A DNA stretch of 64,000 bases from Zeugodacus cucurbitae (GCF_028554725.1 NC_071669.1:53747001-53811000); one strand, 5' to 3'; counted from the first letter of the stretch, positions 48,658 through 61,540 are shown. The notes: generated by a model from the sequence alone, not told the origin. Translations and numbers: made by a program.

Positions 48658-49400
48658 ATGTCTACAACAATACAACCGAGCGCCAACATGGACTTGGACA
48701 CAAGCACACAAGCCGAAAATAACAGCAACAACAACCAGCAAAATAACACCAACGCGCTCAGTATCAACGCCAGTGTGATACAAGTGGGTGGTGGCAGCAG
48801 CAGCATTGTTGCTAACGGCATTTGCGCGTGCGACCCTACACAGTCACAGCAGGCGTGTCCAATACTAATTACTAGCGCACAGCAACAGTTACAAGCAGAT
48901 GAACAGTCAGAACATCATGAACAACAACAACAGCAGCAGGAGCAACAACAACAATCCTATCAGCTGCAGGATATTCCGGCTACCGATAGTGGACGTGCGT
49001 CGGTAAATGAATTCGATACAACAACAACAATGCTGGAAGACACATTACCAGCAACTATTGTGGCGCTTACAACCACAAGCGACACGGCGAATGTAGCAAA
49101 TGTTGCCAGTTTTAAAGATGACGTTGCTGCGATTCCAGCAACTATTGTCACAGTTGGCGCTGGCAATTCACAGGATTTTTATGCCAGCAGCGGCTCACAA
49201 ACCAAGTGGTATTTACGACCAACGGAAATTTGTGGCGCTGATGTTAGTTGCAGTGTTGCGCCGTCGCCGCCACCGCCACCGTGTGTTGCTGTCAACAATG
49301 TTGTTATCATTTCGACCTCGGGTAGTACGGAAGTGGATGAGTTTGTGTCGCAAGCAACGACAGTTGGCGGGATCGTAAAGTGTACAGCTGGTGTTGAAGG
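48658..49400 (+). CDS. First coding exon, possibly an alternative N-terminus of the disordered-protein gene
   Basis: ATG at 48658 opens 743 nt to the donor GAAGG|GTAAGT at 49401, leaving two bases. The peptide starts MSTTIQPSANMDLDTSTQAE and is Asn/Gln/Thr-rich with a HEQQQQQQEQQQQ run. It then has ATDSGRASVNEFD (an RxS kinase-type site), Ala/Val/Thr-rich stretches and a short PPPPP run, ending EVDEFVSQATTVGG then IVKCTAGVE. No domain or signal peptide is visible. The exit phase and last two bases (GG) equal those of the 25.0-kb exon, so both could feed one downstream exon. It may equally be an independent gene. Confidence 0.75.
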
Positions 49401-49726
49401 GTAAGTTCTTTAATTGCTGTAACGTTAGTTTGGTTTTGTGGCTTAAAACTAATTTTCTTGCGTTACCTCATAACTAATAAGGTAATATCAGAAATAATTT
49501 CGAGAAAAAATTAATGAAACGTTACCAAATACATGTATAGGCGACAGATGGCGCTCTTTTACTAAAACGTATCAAAAATATGATTGGGATTCTGAATTTA
49601 AACTACAAGCGTTATAACTCGCTACTTTTGAGCCTTTAATGTTAGATTTACCGACCAGATCATCTTCTTTAAACGATTACAATATAATTTGTTGGGTATT
49701 TTCATATCTTTAGCTTTATCTTACCC
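49401..49726. other. Start of the intron after the 48.66-kb exon
   Basis: Opens with a consensus donor. Nothing else is recognised. Confidence 0.5.
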
Positions 49727-50296
49727 TTAAGCGGTTACACCACCTTGGAAAAAATTGGATTTTTTGTTTTTGCTTAATTTCAAATATTTTAACGAGTATT
49801 CCTTAAAATAATGTCTCAATAATTATGAGAGTTATGATCATTAGAAACTATTGCGGTGGGAACGCGCCGAGAGTACATTTTTTTTCATCCTTTGCATTTT
49901 TCTTAAACCCACATTTTTCGAGATGGTGTACACGTTAACTCAAAAACTATTCAAGTGATTAACATGAAATTTAAAATCATCTTCCTAAATAGATTTTCCA
50001 CACTGATTTTTTTGATTGAATAATTTGAAAAATTTGTATCCGATTTTTATACGGTATTTTTAGCAAAAAATATGAACTCATTCTTTAAAGTGCTTCAATT
50101 TGCGTAAAAAATTGTGTTTCAAAATTTATAACTTTTTAAGAAAAATATATTTTTACTTGTTTCAAACGAAAATTAAAATGCCAATCATGTACACCATCAT
50201 TTATATATAAATTTAAGGAAGGCCCACCTCAAATACTTTTGTAAACAAATTCTTACAGAACCTGATTTTCATGTGTTCAGGGTGGCGTAACCCTGG
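49727..50296. mobile_element. TTAA-type non-coding element (copy h)
   Basis: The left end TTAAGCGGTTACACCACCTT mirrors the right AGGGTGGCGTAACCCT near 50279-50294, giving inverted ends of about 14 bp with mismatches. The right TTAA is lost. The core block lies at 49936-49990. It is non-coding. Confidence 0.6.
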
Positions 50297-51184
50297 TATT
50301 CACCGGCTTGTACTTATAATGAGCTGCAAACATATTGAATAAAATTTAGGAACTTGCAAGTGATAATATCCGAATTAAAATAATTTCCAAACTTTTTCGG
50401 CAATAATTACTTGCTTTAAATTAGAATTTCTAAAAACTAATTGAAGAAATCTTAATCATATACGTAAAATGCTTGAACAACATGAAGGCTGGAAGAAAAT
50501 AACCTAAGTAAGCTTGTTTGAAACTGTTCTAAGAAAACGTACGGGAGGTCGATTATCAAACTAGTTGTTGACAAATATCGATATAGCAGGTATCATGCCT
50601 ACTTCTTCATTTGCTATTGATAGATCTAATGATATATCTTATCGCAATATATTAAAAAGCATAGACACTTTCTAGAAACACTGAAACTGATAATTTCTGA
50701 AAACACACCGATATTTAAAAATAGTCATAATGACGAGATTTGCGACCGCGTACTTTGAACTTTGAATTTGATAAAATTTTATTTGAAATACACAGCAGTT
50801 ACATATGTCTTCGAACCCCTTTCATATTTGCTTATGTTACAATCAAGATGTAATTCTTGGTAAGTAAAGTTCTTGCAATGAATTGAAAGCCAAGAAGCAT
50901 TTGATAATGAAAACAAAGGTATATCTACACTAAAGTTACTTATAAAACTATTTATAATATTCTGATATAGAGTTGTTGCCACAAATCACATACACTTTGC
51001 ATTTTCTTTGCTCCGCTTTCTTATCAAAAAATTTGCATGTGAAAGCAAGTGCTATAACCGTTTTCAATGCTATTTCTGTTTGACTTATGCCAGATTATGA
51101 CATTTATATCAGTGGTTTGTTCTATTTGATACTCACTAAATAGATCCCTATATAATATAATGTTTATTTCTTAGGAAAGAAAAT
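50297..51184. other. Non-coding stretch
   Basis: AT-rich intron or intergenic sequence; nothing is recognised. Confidence 0.4.
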
Positions 51185-51480
51185 TATCTAACTGGCCATT
51201 GTCCTATTGGGATTCGCGCTGTTAGGTCAAAAGTCTTAACGGATGCTAGCTGTAGAAGCTACCTGGAGGTGCCTTTTGAAATGGGAGAGTCTTTTTGAGA
51301 TGAAGACGAAGATTTTTGGATCTCACTTTGTCGTACAATCGCGCAAACTAGCGGATATGGAAGATATAGGTTTATAGTAGGGTCAGAACGCTTTGTCTAA
51401 TCTTAATATCTAATCATGGGAGATGATCCTGGTTTCACAAAGGACTATCATTCCTAGCCTAAGTGCGTTTTCCTCTATCA
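51185..51480 (+). mobile_element. RNase H-LINE 3' fragment (copy 2)
   Basis: TGGCCATTGTCCTATTGGGA followed by a frame reading LTGHCPIGIRAVRSKVLTDA and CRSY matches the tails at 12.1 and 58.2 kb. It ends with the shared 3' phrase GGTTTCACAAAGGACTAT near 51431. The zinc-motif part is partly deleted. Confidence 0.65.
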
Positions 51481-54061
51481 TTTATCGAACCGATAATACG
51501 ATTAAGTCCCGAAGAAAATTGTTATCCCTCTCACTTTTGACATGTAGTAAGTGTTTCTTCATCCTTTTATGGTGCAAAAATGTATATTGACCCACAAAGA
51601 AAACATTCCTTAGTTTATAATACAGCTCAAACTACCTTACCATATTAAAATACCTTTTTCTATAATATGGATATTAAACTTGGCATATCCATAGCCCTCA
51701 ACCTCTAAATTTTTATGAGCTTGGTTATATCTAAGACTATTTATTTTTAAATAGTTACTGATTTCATTCACTCGCCATAAATTATAATTAATCATCTGAC
51801 ACAGTTTCTTTACACTTTGCTACAAAATTATTCCCTCCACAGTCATCACCACTACCGTACTAAATTATTTGTCCTATATAGTCATATTATTATGACTCGT
51901 ATGTATATATGTATGTACATTCAACATGTGTACATAAGTTGGTGCTATCAACCACAAAATTGCATAACCGTTGAAAATACAAAATTGCTTTTATCCCCCC
52001 GCTACCTACCGCATGCAGTCGTGCAATCTATAGTAGAGCGACACTATCAGGGTGTCTGCTTGCCACACTGCATAAGTATGTGTGGACCCTTATAAATATT
52101 GCATATCAACGACTGCCGGCGATAGTGATCAAAAAGTCAACGTCATTATCATCAGCAATGATGGCCATTCTGACGCCCTTCCCCGAATGCATACGGAATG
52201 AAGAATGACACTTGAAATTGCAATTGAGGTGGTTGTTTTATGTTTGATATTCGTTTTTTTGCTTTCTTTCTTCTCTTTTCGTTTCATTTTGTGTTGTGTG
52301 CTTCATTTGTAACTCTTTTTGTTGTTGTTGTTGTTGTTGTAAGTTTGTATATATTATGCTCATCACACTATTTGCTCAGCAATTTGCGGACATTCGTTGA
52401 CTTCGGATCATTGCATTCATTGTCGGTGCGCTTGCCAGCTGAATGACATTTATATTTGTGGGTTATGTACTTGTGCGGCGAAGAGGGGTGTGCTCAAATT
52501 TATATTTCATGTATTGCTTGCCAACATTACCGCTGTCCTTGCCCTTTTTTTTTGCTTTTATTATTCTACTTTTTATTTCTCCATTATTATGCTTCTGCCT
52601 TGTGCCTTCCGCCAGTAATGTAAACAGCTGTTTCTTATTTATATATGCCACACCTTCTCACCGCCTGCCTCTTCACTCAGTCGCCCATTTATTTGCCGTT
52701 ATATTTCCTCATGTGCGCTCATTTATATGCGAAGTGGTTCGTGAAAATTCCACCCGAGTCATTACAGCACCCTTTTGCGTCCTTGAGTGATTGCAACTGT
52801 TACAATTTGCTCTATTGTATTATCATGTTAATCAGTTGGCATTATATCTCATCATAACGGTTTTACGCTCAATTTTATGCATTGCGACTTACCGCTCCAT
52901 CTTCTTCGTCACTCGAGTTCAGTTAATATGTTTTGAGGTGTGATTAAGTGTTTTGTATTGCTAATCTGCTTAAATTACTACTTCCGTTACTCCAGCATCA
53001 CAATCTCTGTCAAGTGCCTTCCTCAGCCTCCCTTTCTTCCTCACTCATGGAACATCTGTGTTTGGTATTATCGGTTAATCGTTCTAATTGTCTGTAAATA
53101 ATTTGATTACATAACTTTTCGTTTTGTGGTGATTTCAATTACATGAGTTCTTTTTTTTATCAAAACCGGTTTATTGTTGACATTTGCTAAAGCACCGATA
53201 ACCTAAAAAACACGTGTTCACATTCACAACGACCTTGGATTGCTCAGTGTTGCGCAAGTATTACAGAGAACTTCTCTCCCTCTTCCAATTAAGCTACTAT
53301 TGTTTAGCTTTTCTTTTACATGAGGGTTGCGGTTTTAAACGGGATGACCTATTTAATGAGCTTTTCAATCATAAAATGCGCCAAGTGTTTAAGATCACTA
53401 ATTTCTATGGACTTTATTTCTAAATTTTTAACATATGGTACCATTTTGAAGAGAAATTCTTCAAAAACTGAAAGAATTTTCTTTTTTTATTCAAGCATGT
53501 TTCGATAAATGGTACTCCTTCCGCTATTGAAACATGGAAACTGTTTACACGGGAGTGTTTCCAATGAAACCAAAACAGATCTTAGATTTACATCACAACA
53601 GATCTAACTATTGGACCGAAGACCCAATATTCGTTAGCATAAAAGCTAGTCTATCAATTTTTCTTTGCTACTTATGTATCTAAAGAAACCTAGAAAACTT
53701 CTCGTTCAAACTGAGATATTTATATTTTTACATGTCTTTTTTACACCTCTCTTCGCGTGCATTAAATTTCTCAAATATTACGAAAAACTAAAGTATGTTC
53801 TAGTTAGAACTTTTATGTAGACATAAACCGCGTCTTCCCTTCTTGTTCTTCGGCTATATCCTCAATGTTTCAGAAACACATAATGATAATAAACATTATT
53901 CAAAGGACTCACATTCAGTAAAGATTAACCTTTCTGGCCAATGTTTAGTGACAACTACCCCCAGCTAACCTCTCTTTACTATAAGAATTTTTTAATACCA
54001 ATTACATAACTATTAGGCTAAATTTCATCAGTATTATAGCAAGTTATATAAGTATTTTTCA
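51481..54061. other. Non-coding stretch with opa tract
   Basis: (GTT)n lies at about 52319-52341. Several overlapping T-rich open frames at 52.2-52.9 kb look like composition artefacts. No splice-supported exon is found. Confidence 0.45.
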
Positions 54062-54590
54062 TGCTGCTGTTGTAGCGGTTACTCATGCCTGAAATGACAA
54101 GCCTAGCCTTATTGTCATCGAAGTCATCTAACGAGAGGCCCAGGAAACGAGCTGTTTCGTAGGGGTCGGACCAAAGGGAAAGGGGTGTTAGACGAGTAAG
54201 GTTAAGGGGACATGCAAAGAGGTGGTTAGTGTCATGAGGGGACTCTTTGCATGCAGGACATATGTTGAGTATGTCAGGGTCTAGTCTGGATAGGTAGGAG
54301 TTTAGTCTGCTACAGTGTCCAGAAAGAAGTCACTCTAGTTTCGCGAGGCAACTCAAGCTCTGTGTCTGCAACGGGGGGTGTTGTTTTCCAAGTACGCCAT
54401 TCATGCGGAGGGAGTCAATGAAGGTGTAAATAGCTCCTCTGTGAATGGCGTTCAGTGCTTGTCTGTAGTTAGTCGCATCCGAAGTACAATCCCCACAACA
54501 GCCGGTTATACGATACACCGAGATTGACTCGGATCCGACCAAGGACTGTTATTTCGGCGACCCAGACCTGACTGGATCGGTAAGTTCTAG
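54062..54590 (-). mobile_element. LINE ORF2 C-terminal fragment with zinc-type motif
   Basis: The minus strand reads PDILNICPACKESPHDTNHL and FACPLNLTRLTPLSLWSDPY, then ETARFLGLSLDDFDDNKARL, before a stop close to 54060. CPxCxxxxHDxxHLFxC is the C-terminal CCHC signature of jockey-group LINEs. Only the 3' few hundred bases are present. It is a different LINE family from the 12.1-, 51.2- and 58.2-kb copies. Confidence 0.75.
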
Positions 54591-55470
54591 TCTTCCAAAA
54601 AGTATTTTTAATAATATATAATACTTTAAGGAACCCTTAGAAGTATCTTACTTCATCTTCAGTAGAATGAGTTAGGTTTGGTCGCCCAGAGTGCAATTTG
54701 TACTTACTCTTATTATAATTGATCTCTTCTAGGAATATACTTCAATCACCCTGTATTTGTAATTAAGACTCGATGAGTTCAATTAGAAAATATAAGATCT
54801 CCTTCCTTTCCTCTATCACCGTTTCCTGGTAATCCTCTAATTTTGCGACCTCGCACGTCATTAACACTTCGTTGACTATCAATTAGTTCAAATAATTTGA
54901 ATTACCACACAAGTTGCCTTATTCGAGAAAGTTTCATACAAAAAAAAAGACAAAATAAAAACAAAAAAGTTATGAATGAAATTTTCGTATTATGTCGCAA
55001 ATTCTCTCTACTTTTCGTAATCTACAACATTGGCGACAACCATTGACGAACCAAACAAGACAGCCTACACACCCGAAATCTGCAACAACTTGTTCCGGCA
55101 TACGAGGGTCCATAAATTACAGCGTCGAACTAAGTACGTGACATGCATTGATCATTTGAACTGCCTGTCAGTAGCAGCGAAATTCCATTTGGTGACAGTT
55201 ACTCCGATTTTTCTTGTCTTCTTTTGTGTTTTTTGCGCTCTTTTTGTCATGTCTTTTACCGTCGCATTTTTGTTTCAAGTACAACATGCGTGTACCTACC
55301 GCTGCTGTTGTTTGTCGTGATTGACGCGAAAACTTTTACTTTCGTTTCGGTAATGTATGTGAAAATTTTACATAAGACTCTCCGCAAAAGGAAGTTCTAC
55401 GCCAAAAATTAATTATTTTATGACACTGTCGTAAATGTAGTGTTATTTAATAAAGTTAGTCTTAAAACGT
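54591..55470. other. Non-coding stretch
   Basis: No recognised element. The open frame at 55030-55320 lacks support. Confidence 0.4.
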
Positions 55471-55479
55471 TTATACTGT

Positions 55480-55650
55480 AGTGGCGTAGTTCAGTGCGTT
55501 AAGTACGTTGAGTACGTTGGGTTCGCGACTACCAATCGGTAGTTCATGGGTTCGAAATACATACAAATTTTCTCAAATGACATTTTTCCCACAGCATATT
55601 CTGGAGTCATCGGGGACTATTTAAAAATTGCCAAATTCTACAAATTCGGG
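55480..55650 (+). repeat. Candidate tRNA-derived SINE
   Basis: TGGCGTAGTTC at 55482-55492 resembles an RNA polymerase III A box, and GGTTCGAAAT at 55549-55558 a B box. Between them are a 10-bp near-duplication and a CTACCAATCGGTAG hairpin. The spacing of 67 bp is longer than in a tRNA without intron, which fits a rearranged SINE head better than a functional tRNA. No second copy was found in this window. Confidence 0.35.
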
Positions 55651-55950
55651 ATTCAACAGTCTTCAAAATCCCAACAGCTCTGGGAGATCGATATTTGGAC
55701 AGCTGAACAATAACTGCCTCTCTCCTGTTTTCTAGTCAGAATTTCCTCAAATCTTCCTTTACTTCTTTCGTCCATCTTGACCCCGAAGAGACTAATCATA
55801 GCAGTCAACTGACAGCGAAGTATTGTAATAGAAGACCTCATTCCTTATGTGGAATGTAAGAATCGATCTCTATATATCTTAGCTATGCACATGGATATTG
55901 GTACTATTCATTCTACTTGTATAAAAGTACCTGAAAGTTTAAGGAACTTG

Positions 55951-56405
55951 GGTTCCACACTTTCTTCCAATGTTGATATTCGTCGATTAATTAAAAGAGA
56001 AGAAGAAGAAGATGAGGAAGTTCATTCTAGAGAGAAACTATTACTTTGATCTTCATTTTTTCTCATAAAGGATCGTAATATAACATTCGTCAGGAAAAAC
56101 ATAGGTTCCACACTCAGATCCAATACGGATATTCTTCGGATGATTAAAAGAGAAGGAGAAGAAGATGAGTAAGCTCATTTTAAAAATTAACTTTTGATTT
56201 GATCTCCATTTTATCTCATAAAGGATCGTAATAGAACATTCTTCAGGAAAAACTTAGGTTCCACACTCTCATCCAATATTGATATTCCTCGAGTAAGAAA
56301 AAGAAAAACGGAATACCAAAGATGAAGCTCTTCTAGAGAGTAAACTCTGATTTAATCCACATTTTCTCGCATAGAGGTTGCCCATAGAAATTTCTTCCGG
56401 GTTAT
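55951..56405. repeat. Three-copy 153-bp tandem repeat
   Basis: The anchor GGTTCCACACT occurs at 55951, 56104 and 56257, two intervals of exactly 153 bp. Each unit also shares an AGAGAAGAAGAAGAAG-like tract, TGATCTTCATTTT-type sequence and CATAAAGGATCGTAATA. The third copy degrades near 56400. The period is a multiple of three, but copies 2 and 3 contain in-frame stops. Confidence 0.8.
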
Positions 56406-56602
56406 TATAAGTTAACTCTAAGCTTTTTCCGTACCCAAGTTATATCCATGTATTGCGCACACGTTTGCTGACGATAGCTGTCACATAATAATTTCCTCGA
56501 AAAAAAAAACACATTTTCTTAATTACAAATACAAATGTACTTTTCTAATATTTCAATCGTCTTTTAAAGGTTGTCTTGTTTTGTACTATCACACCCCATA
56601 AG

Positions 56603-56931
56603 CTACTTGCTGCCATATACACTTGGAATACCGCAGGCGATGGAACGATGAGCTGTACGATTTATACGACGACATTGACATAGTTCAGCGAATAAAAAGA
56701 CAGCGGCTACGCTGGCTAGGTCATGTTGTACGGATGGAAGAAAACACTCCAGCTCTGAAAGTATTCGATGCAGTACCCGCTGGAGGAAGCCGCGGAAGAG
56801 GACGACCTCCACTCCGGTGGAAAGACCAAGTGCAAAGTGACCTGGCTTCACTTGGTGTTTCCAATTGGCGCCAAAAAGCAAAAAGGAGGAATGAGTGGCG
56901 CGCTCTGGTGGATTCGGCTATAATCGCTTAA
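56603..56931 (+). mobile_element. RTE-type LINE, C-terminal ORF tail (copy 3)
   Basis: The plus strand reads EYRRRWNDELYDLYDDIDIV, IKRQRLRWLGHVVRMEE, GRGRPPLRWKDQVQSDLASL and LGVSNWRQKAK, ending at a stop at 56929-56931. It is followed almost directly by (AT)n at 56949-56968, consistent with the microsatellite-type 3' tails of RTE elements. It is the best preserved of the three tails but is 5'-truncated. Confidence 0.85.
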
Positions 56932-56969
56932 AGCGGTTCCTACGCCAAATATATATATATATATATATG

Positions 56970-58116
56970 GAATATACTTATGTACAAACCTACTTACACA
57001 TTTGTCAAGGACTGACTAATAACTTTTTTGCACCTCATTTTCCAGTTGCTGCTTACGAAAATGTTTTATTTTAATGACCAAAGTATAAATTACATGCCAT
57101 CATATTTAAGTGTGGTGTATATGTATGTATATATACATATATGTATATGTTTTTATAGCCATTTAAATTTTCAAGTTACAAAAAGTTGCACATACCACAG
57201 CTATACATAATAGCTAAATATATATTCTTATTTATACATGGAAAATTTATGTAACATAACTGCCTCTTGAGTGCGAAAACAAAGTGTGTTAAGTAGCTGC
57301 AACTTCAATTTTTGTTACATGATACCTCAAAGTCTCGAAAAGACACCACAAAGATTGCAGTGAGCAGGCGAACGCGAGTTAAACAATGCATGTGACCCTG
57401 TAGGAAATCTCCTTTCTTGTTTACTCTTTTCTCTTTTTGTGACCTGAGAACATGGAGAGATCGATTTTAATCTAAACAGAGGCTTATTAACAAGATCTTA
57501 CTCTATTAATGTTGTAGCTCCTTAAATAGTAGTACATAGTCTATAGGATCTATGAAAATTTGTCCAATTACGGTGCTTCTTTGTTCTCTAAAGCAAATGC
57601 AAGAAAAACTATATATACCCATCTTAGAAAAACCAGAAAGATTTGAATCATCATTATATTAAAGTTAACTGCATCAAAGGTTTGGAACCGCCTTAAATGT
57701 ATCCCCTTGAACTATATACTGAGGCGACACTGTTGGAGGATGAAAAAGCACTCAATTATTTTTATGTCTCTGTTCCATAATGGATAGACGAACATTCCCA
57801 TATATCATGCAGATACGATTGTTTTTGCTTCCATCTGCAAGATGTATATAGATTTAGAGAATCTTGATTTTCAAAGTTTTTCGAGGTCAAGTCTTATATA
57901 ATAAAAGTTTAAACCAATATTTAGATTAAACCTAAATAAGATCAAGATATTTAAATAGTTTTAGCTTGTTTTGGAAGAAGTACCCAGATTCGGTCTGGAG
58001 TTAACAATATAGGACTACAGATTTAGAGACCATATCAAAGTTTCCATAAAATCAGAGACATTAGAAGTTGATTTGTATCTTGAAAAATCCTGATAGAATT
58101 GTGAGCTGAATATACA
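56970..58116. other. Non-coding stretch
   Basis: AT-rich; nothing recognised. Confidence 0.4.
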
Positions 58117-58510
58117 GTGGATACTGAGGGTGAACTTTTCGCCCTCAGTAAGCCCTACCTCTTCTTAGTCGTAGGGGTTCTTACTGGCAATTGTCCCATT
58201 GGGATCCACGCTGTAAGGTTAAAAATCTTACCGGATGCTAGCTGTAGAAACTGCATGGAGGAGGATGAGGTGGAAAGTCTCATCGCTTTCTTCTGGAATG
58301 TCCCGCCTTTGCCAGATCAAGAAAGAGATTTCTTGGTTCACTCTTGCGAAAAAGCGAATATAGATGTTAAAAATCTCTGCAGATTTGTAATAGGTTCAGG
58401 GCGCTTTGTCGACTCCTAATTTGCGAATCTAGGCGGTATTCAGGCTTCACAAAGGACTATATTTTAAAGTTGACGTGTGTTTCCCTTTGGGAAACAGCCT
58501 TACTACCTAA
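58117..58510 (+). mobile_element. RNase H-LINE 3' fragment (copy 3)
   Basis: The plus strand reads LTGNCPIGIHAVRLKILPDA, then CRNCMEEDEVESLIAFFWN, CRFVIGSGRFVDS and a stop. GGCTTCACAAAGGACTAT and a GTGTTTCCCTTTGGGAAAC phrase follow, as after the 51.2-kb copy. It is 5'-truncated. Confidence 0.75.
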
Positions 58511-60796
58511 CCTATGAGTCCGTGAATGTTGTCTATGATCTCTCCGCTGGAGTGACCGTTTATACTTTCTGGTTCTCAGTGTTGTTCGTCTTTCTTTGAA
58601 TTGAGGTGGCGAGTCCCTCCAGTATTTTAAAGTAAGCATCTGATATTATCGTGCGTTTAGCTTGAGGCCTAAACTAACGTACATGGTCCCAAGAAAGCAT
58701 AGAGTCATTCTTAAAGCGAATAAGATAGTAAGATTTGTTAGTTAGTTTAGGTTACTTAAGCGGCCCACTTTGATATCATGGAACAAAAAGAGGAAATTAT
58801 AGGAATGGCAAGAGAATAATATATATAACTGAATGCTTTCTAAAGTGACTTCTCAAAATCATTAATCGAACCATTTTCGAGAGAAAAATTATATGATATT
58901 TTTCCTACTGGGTCTGTATGTACATATATTAATATTTCAAAGTAAGCATACTCACGGGCCAAGTTTGTGGGAAAAATATACGCTATAGCTCACATACTCT
59001 TATATTTGTGTGACTGTGTGTTCCGCAGTATACTTGCGCTTAAGGATAAATTGCAATTTGTTGCAAGAACGAGCGCGCATAAAATCGCAACAATAACAGC
59101 AGCTGCTTCATGCATGCACTCTATACAAAAAAATGTATATGGAAACCTCTATGTATATAAATGTACATGGACTTGGATGCGAAAAAAAAGACATAAGTGC
59201 TGCCACAAAAGCGGCAAAAGATGTAACAGCAACCTACTTTTGTTGCGAGCAACACTTGCCACATATCTACATGTATATACCCACATACAAACGTATGAAT
59301 GCTTAGGGCCTTATCTTGGCCGCCATACAAGCGCTGGCATTCACTGACAGCAGAAATGCGAAAGCAACAACAACAAGAAATATTTATGTATGTTTGTGTA
59401 ACTCTACTGTTGTCCTTATATTCATGGACGTAGGTGATCTGCTTCATTTTATTTTCTCTTGCTCTTCATTGCTGACAACACACCTGCCTGCATAAGCGGC
59501 GCGGCTGCATTGTTGCATGCCGCTGATATGAATAATCGCTGGCATTGTTGGTCGCTGCTGTTGCTGTTGCATGGACCAGTCGATCCGGGCGCATTATTTC
59601 GCGCAGCAAAACATTTCACTCACTCAAACGCGACCGATTTGCTTGCTGGTTGATTAACACGCGCTGAGCGGACTTATTGCGTGGTGCTGTGCTATGTTGG
59701 GCTGCGTTATGCTTTGCTATGCTATGTTATGCTATGTATTCTGGGCTATGCTATGTTATGAAATGCTATGTTTTTTTCTGTGATATGCTACATTTTCTGT
59801 GCTATGTTATGCTGTGTACCAGTAGAATAACTCCTTCCACACACGCTTGTTGGCCAGTGCCTTTTATCCACCTGTATGTTAATTTCCAATTTTTTTTTGT
59901 ATTTTTTTATTTCCCTTTTATTTCTTTTCTGCCTCTTTGTGCTGCGATTCTTCAATCCTCGTTCATTGTTACATTTAATTTGTTAACGAATGACGGCGCA
60001 AATCGAATTGTTAATATGGCCATTGTTGGCGTAATCCTTGACAAAGTTGGCATGCAAAGAGAAAGAGCTTTTAAATGTTAAATAAATACACACGCATACA
60101 CACACACACTCACGTTTTTTAACGCGTTGCATTGTAATTGAAAATACAAAAATGACAAAAAAATGAAAAAATAAATACACACACACAATCACACACATTC
60201 CTGTCCTCTGCGCGCTGTAATTGATTTGTTAAGCCGCATTTAATCCCGTTAAGAGCTTTGCCTTTTAGGTATTTACACTTAATTAATTTACATGAATATG
60301 ATTTTTAATATTTTTCAATATTTTTATTAACACGACTTTTTTGTTGTTGTTCTACTTATTTTTGTACCTCAACAATGTCAATGAATTTGAATTGTTTTTG
60401 TGTGTGTGCGAAGTGTGTATGAATAAATTATTTAAATTCATATTTATAGGTGTGTGTATATATGTATTTTACCTTTAAATTTTTTTCATTCATTATCATT
60501 ATTAAATTTGTTAAATTTTTAACCACATTTCACTGCTTAACCACATATCTTGACTTCTTCATATTTTAATTCTTTTTACGTTAAAAAATTAATATAATAA
60601 AAATATTATATCTCTCAATAGTATGTATTGAAACCAAAAAAAAATGTTAATTTTTCGTTTACAAAAACATTTATTTTTTACGATTTACAATTCATATCTC
60701 ATTAACACTCACTTTATTGAAAACAAGTGTTTTACGTTGTACTTTCAGCTATCAATGAAACTACATTATTATTTTTTAAATAGTGGAGGCTTAAAG
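58511..60796. other. Non-coding stretch with GCTATG minisatellite
   Basis: At 59690-59815 an irregular minisatellite of GCTATG/GTTATG units occurs. CA tracts lie near 60090-60108 and 60177-60196. No gene is supported. Confidence 0.5.
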
Positions 60797-61492
60797 TTAA
60801 GGTTAGGGGTAGTCAGGATTTTCAAAAAATCATTTTTTTTTTGTTTTTTTTTTTTTGCATTTTCGTTAAGTGAAATATCTTAAAAATATTCTCTGAAAAT
60901 TTGATCCGAAAATTACTTTTCGAGTTATTCGACAAATAACAAAGAGCGATCGAGCACTCCAAAACGTTCGAGTTAAACTTTAAATGAGTTTTTATCAAAA
61001 TTATGTTTTTTGAACTGGTGCCAACCGTAACACGAAAAGCGCTCAGTAGATTTTTATGAAATTTATACAGCTTTTAGAATACATAATTATCCAAACTTTT
61101 TTTTTTCGAAATTTCTTAAGACAAATCAACTGTTAATTTTTTTCTAAAATCCAGAAAAATTTTCTGAGGCCGCCATTTTGTTAATTTTTGAAAAACAAAA
61201 AACAAAAAAGCTTCGATCAGGTCCAGGATTATCTATTTATAAAACTAATTTTTCCTCCAAGAACTTACCGCAAGGACCAAGGACCTTTTTTTGTGGAACT
61301 GGGTCAACACAAACAGCTATAACTTTGGAAATTATAGAATTTTTTTGTTAAAATTTTCGTGACTTCAAGTCAAAACGTTGTATAATAATGCCATTGTATT
61401 ACTTTTGTAAAATAACAATAATATTAAATAGCAAACAAAAATTACTGAAAATTCTAATTTTTTCGTATATCTGACTACCACTAACCCCTTAA
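60797..61492. mobile_element. TTAA-bounded non-coding element (copy d)
   Basis: The left end TTAAGGTTAGGGGTAGTCAG (60797) and the right end, reverse complemented, TTAAGGGGTTAGTGGTAGTC form ~22-bp inverted repeats. TTAA is present on both sides over 696 bp. It is the reverse complement of the 7385-7936 copy over most of its length and encodes no protein. Confidence 0.75.
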
Positions 61493-61502
61493 TTACACAT
61501 AC

Positions 61503-61506
<4 letters not shown>

Positions 61507-61538
<32 letters not shown>
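61507..61538. repeat. (AT)n microsatellite
   Basis: About 16 AT units lie between element d and a deleted mariner copy. The mariner's left end is missing at this boundary, so slippage or deletion may have removed it. Confidence 0.9.

Positions 61539-61540
<2 letters not shown>

Noticed and set aside
52240..52857. Cluster of hydrophobic plus-strand open frames
   Set aside because: Pyrimidine-rich DNA yields such frames in all phases; no start context, splice site or family motif is seen.
59121..59447. Open frames on both strands near 59.1-59.4 kb
   Set aside because: Equal openness in opposing frames and many CA/TA runs indicate chance.
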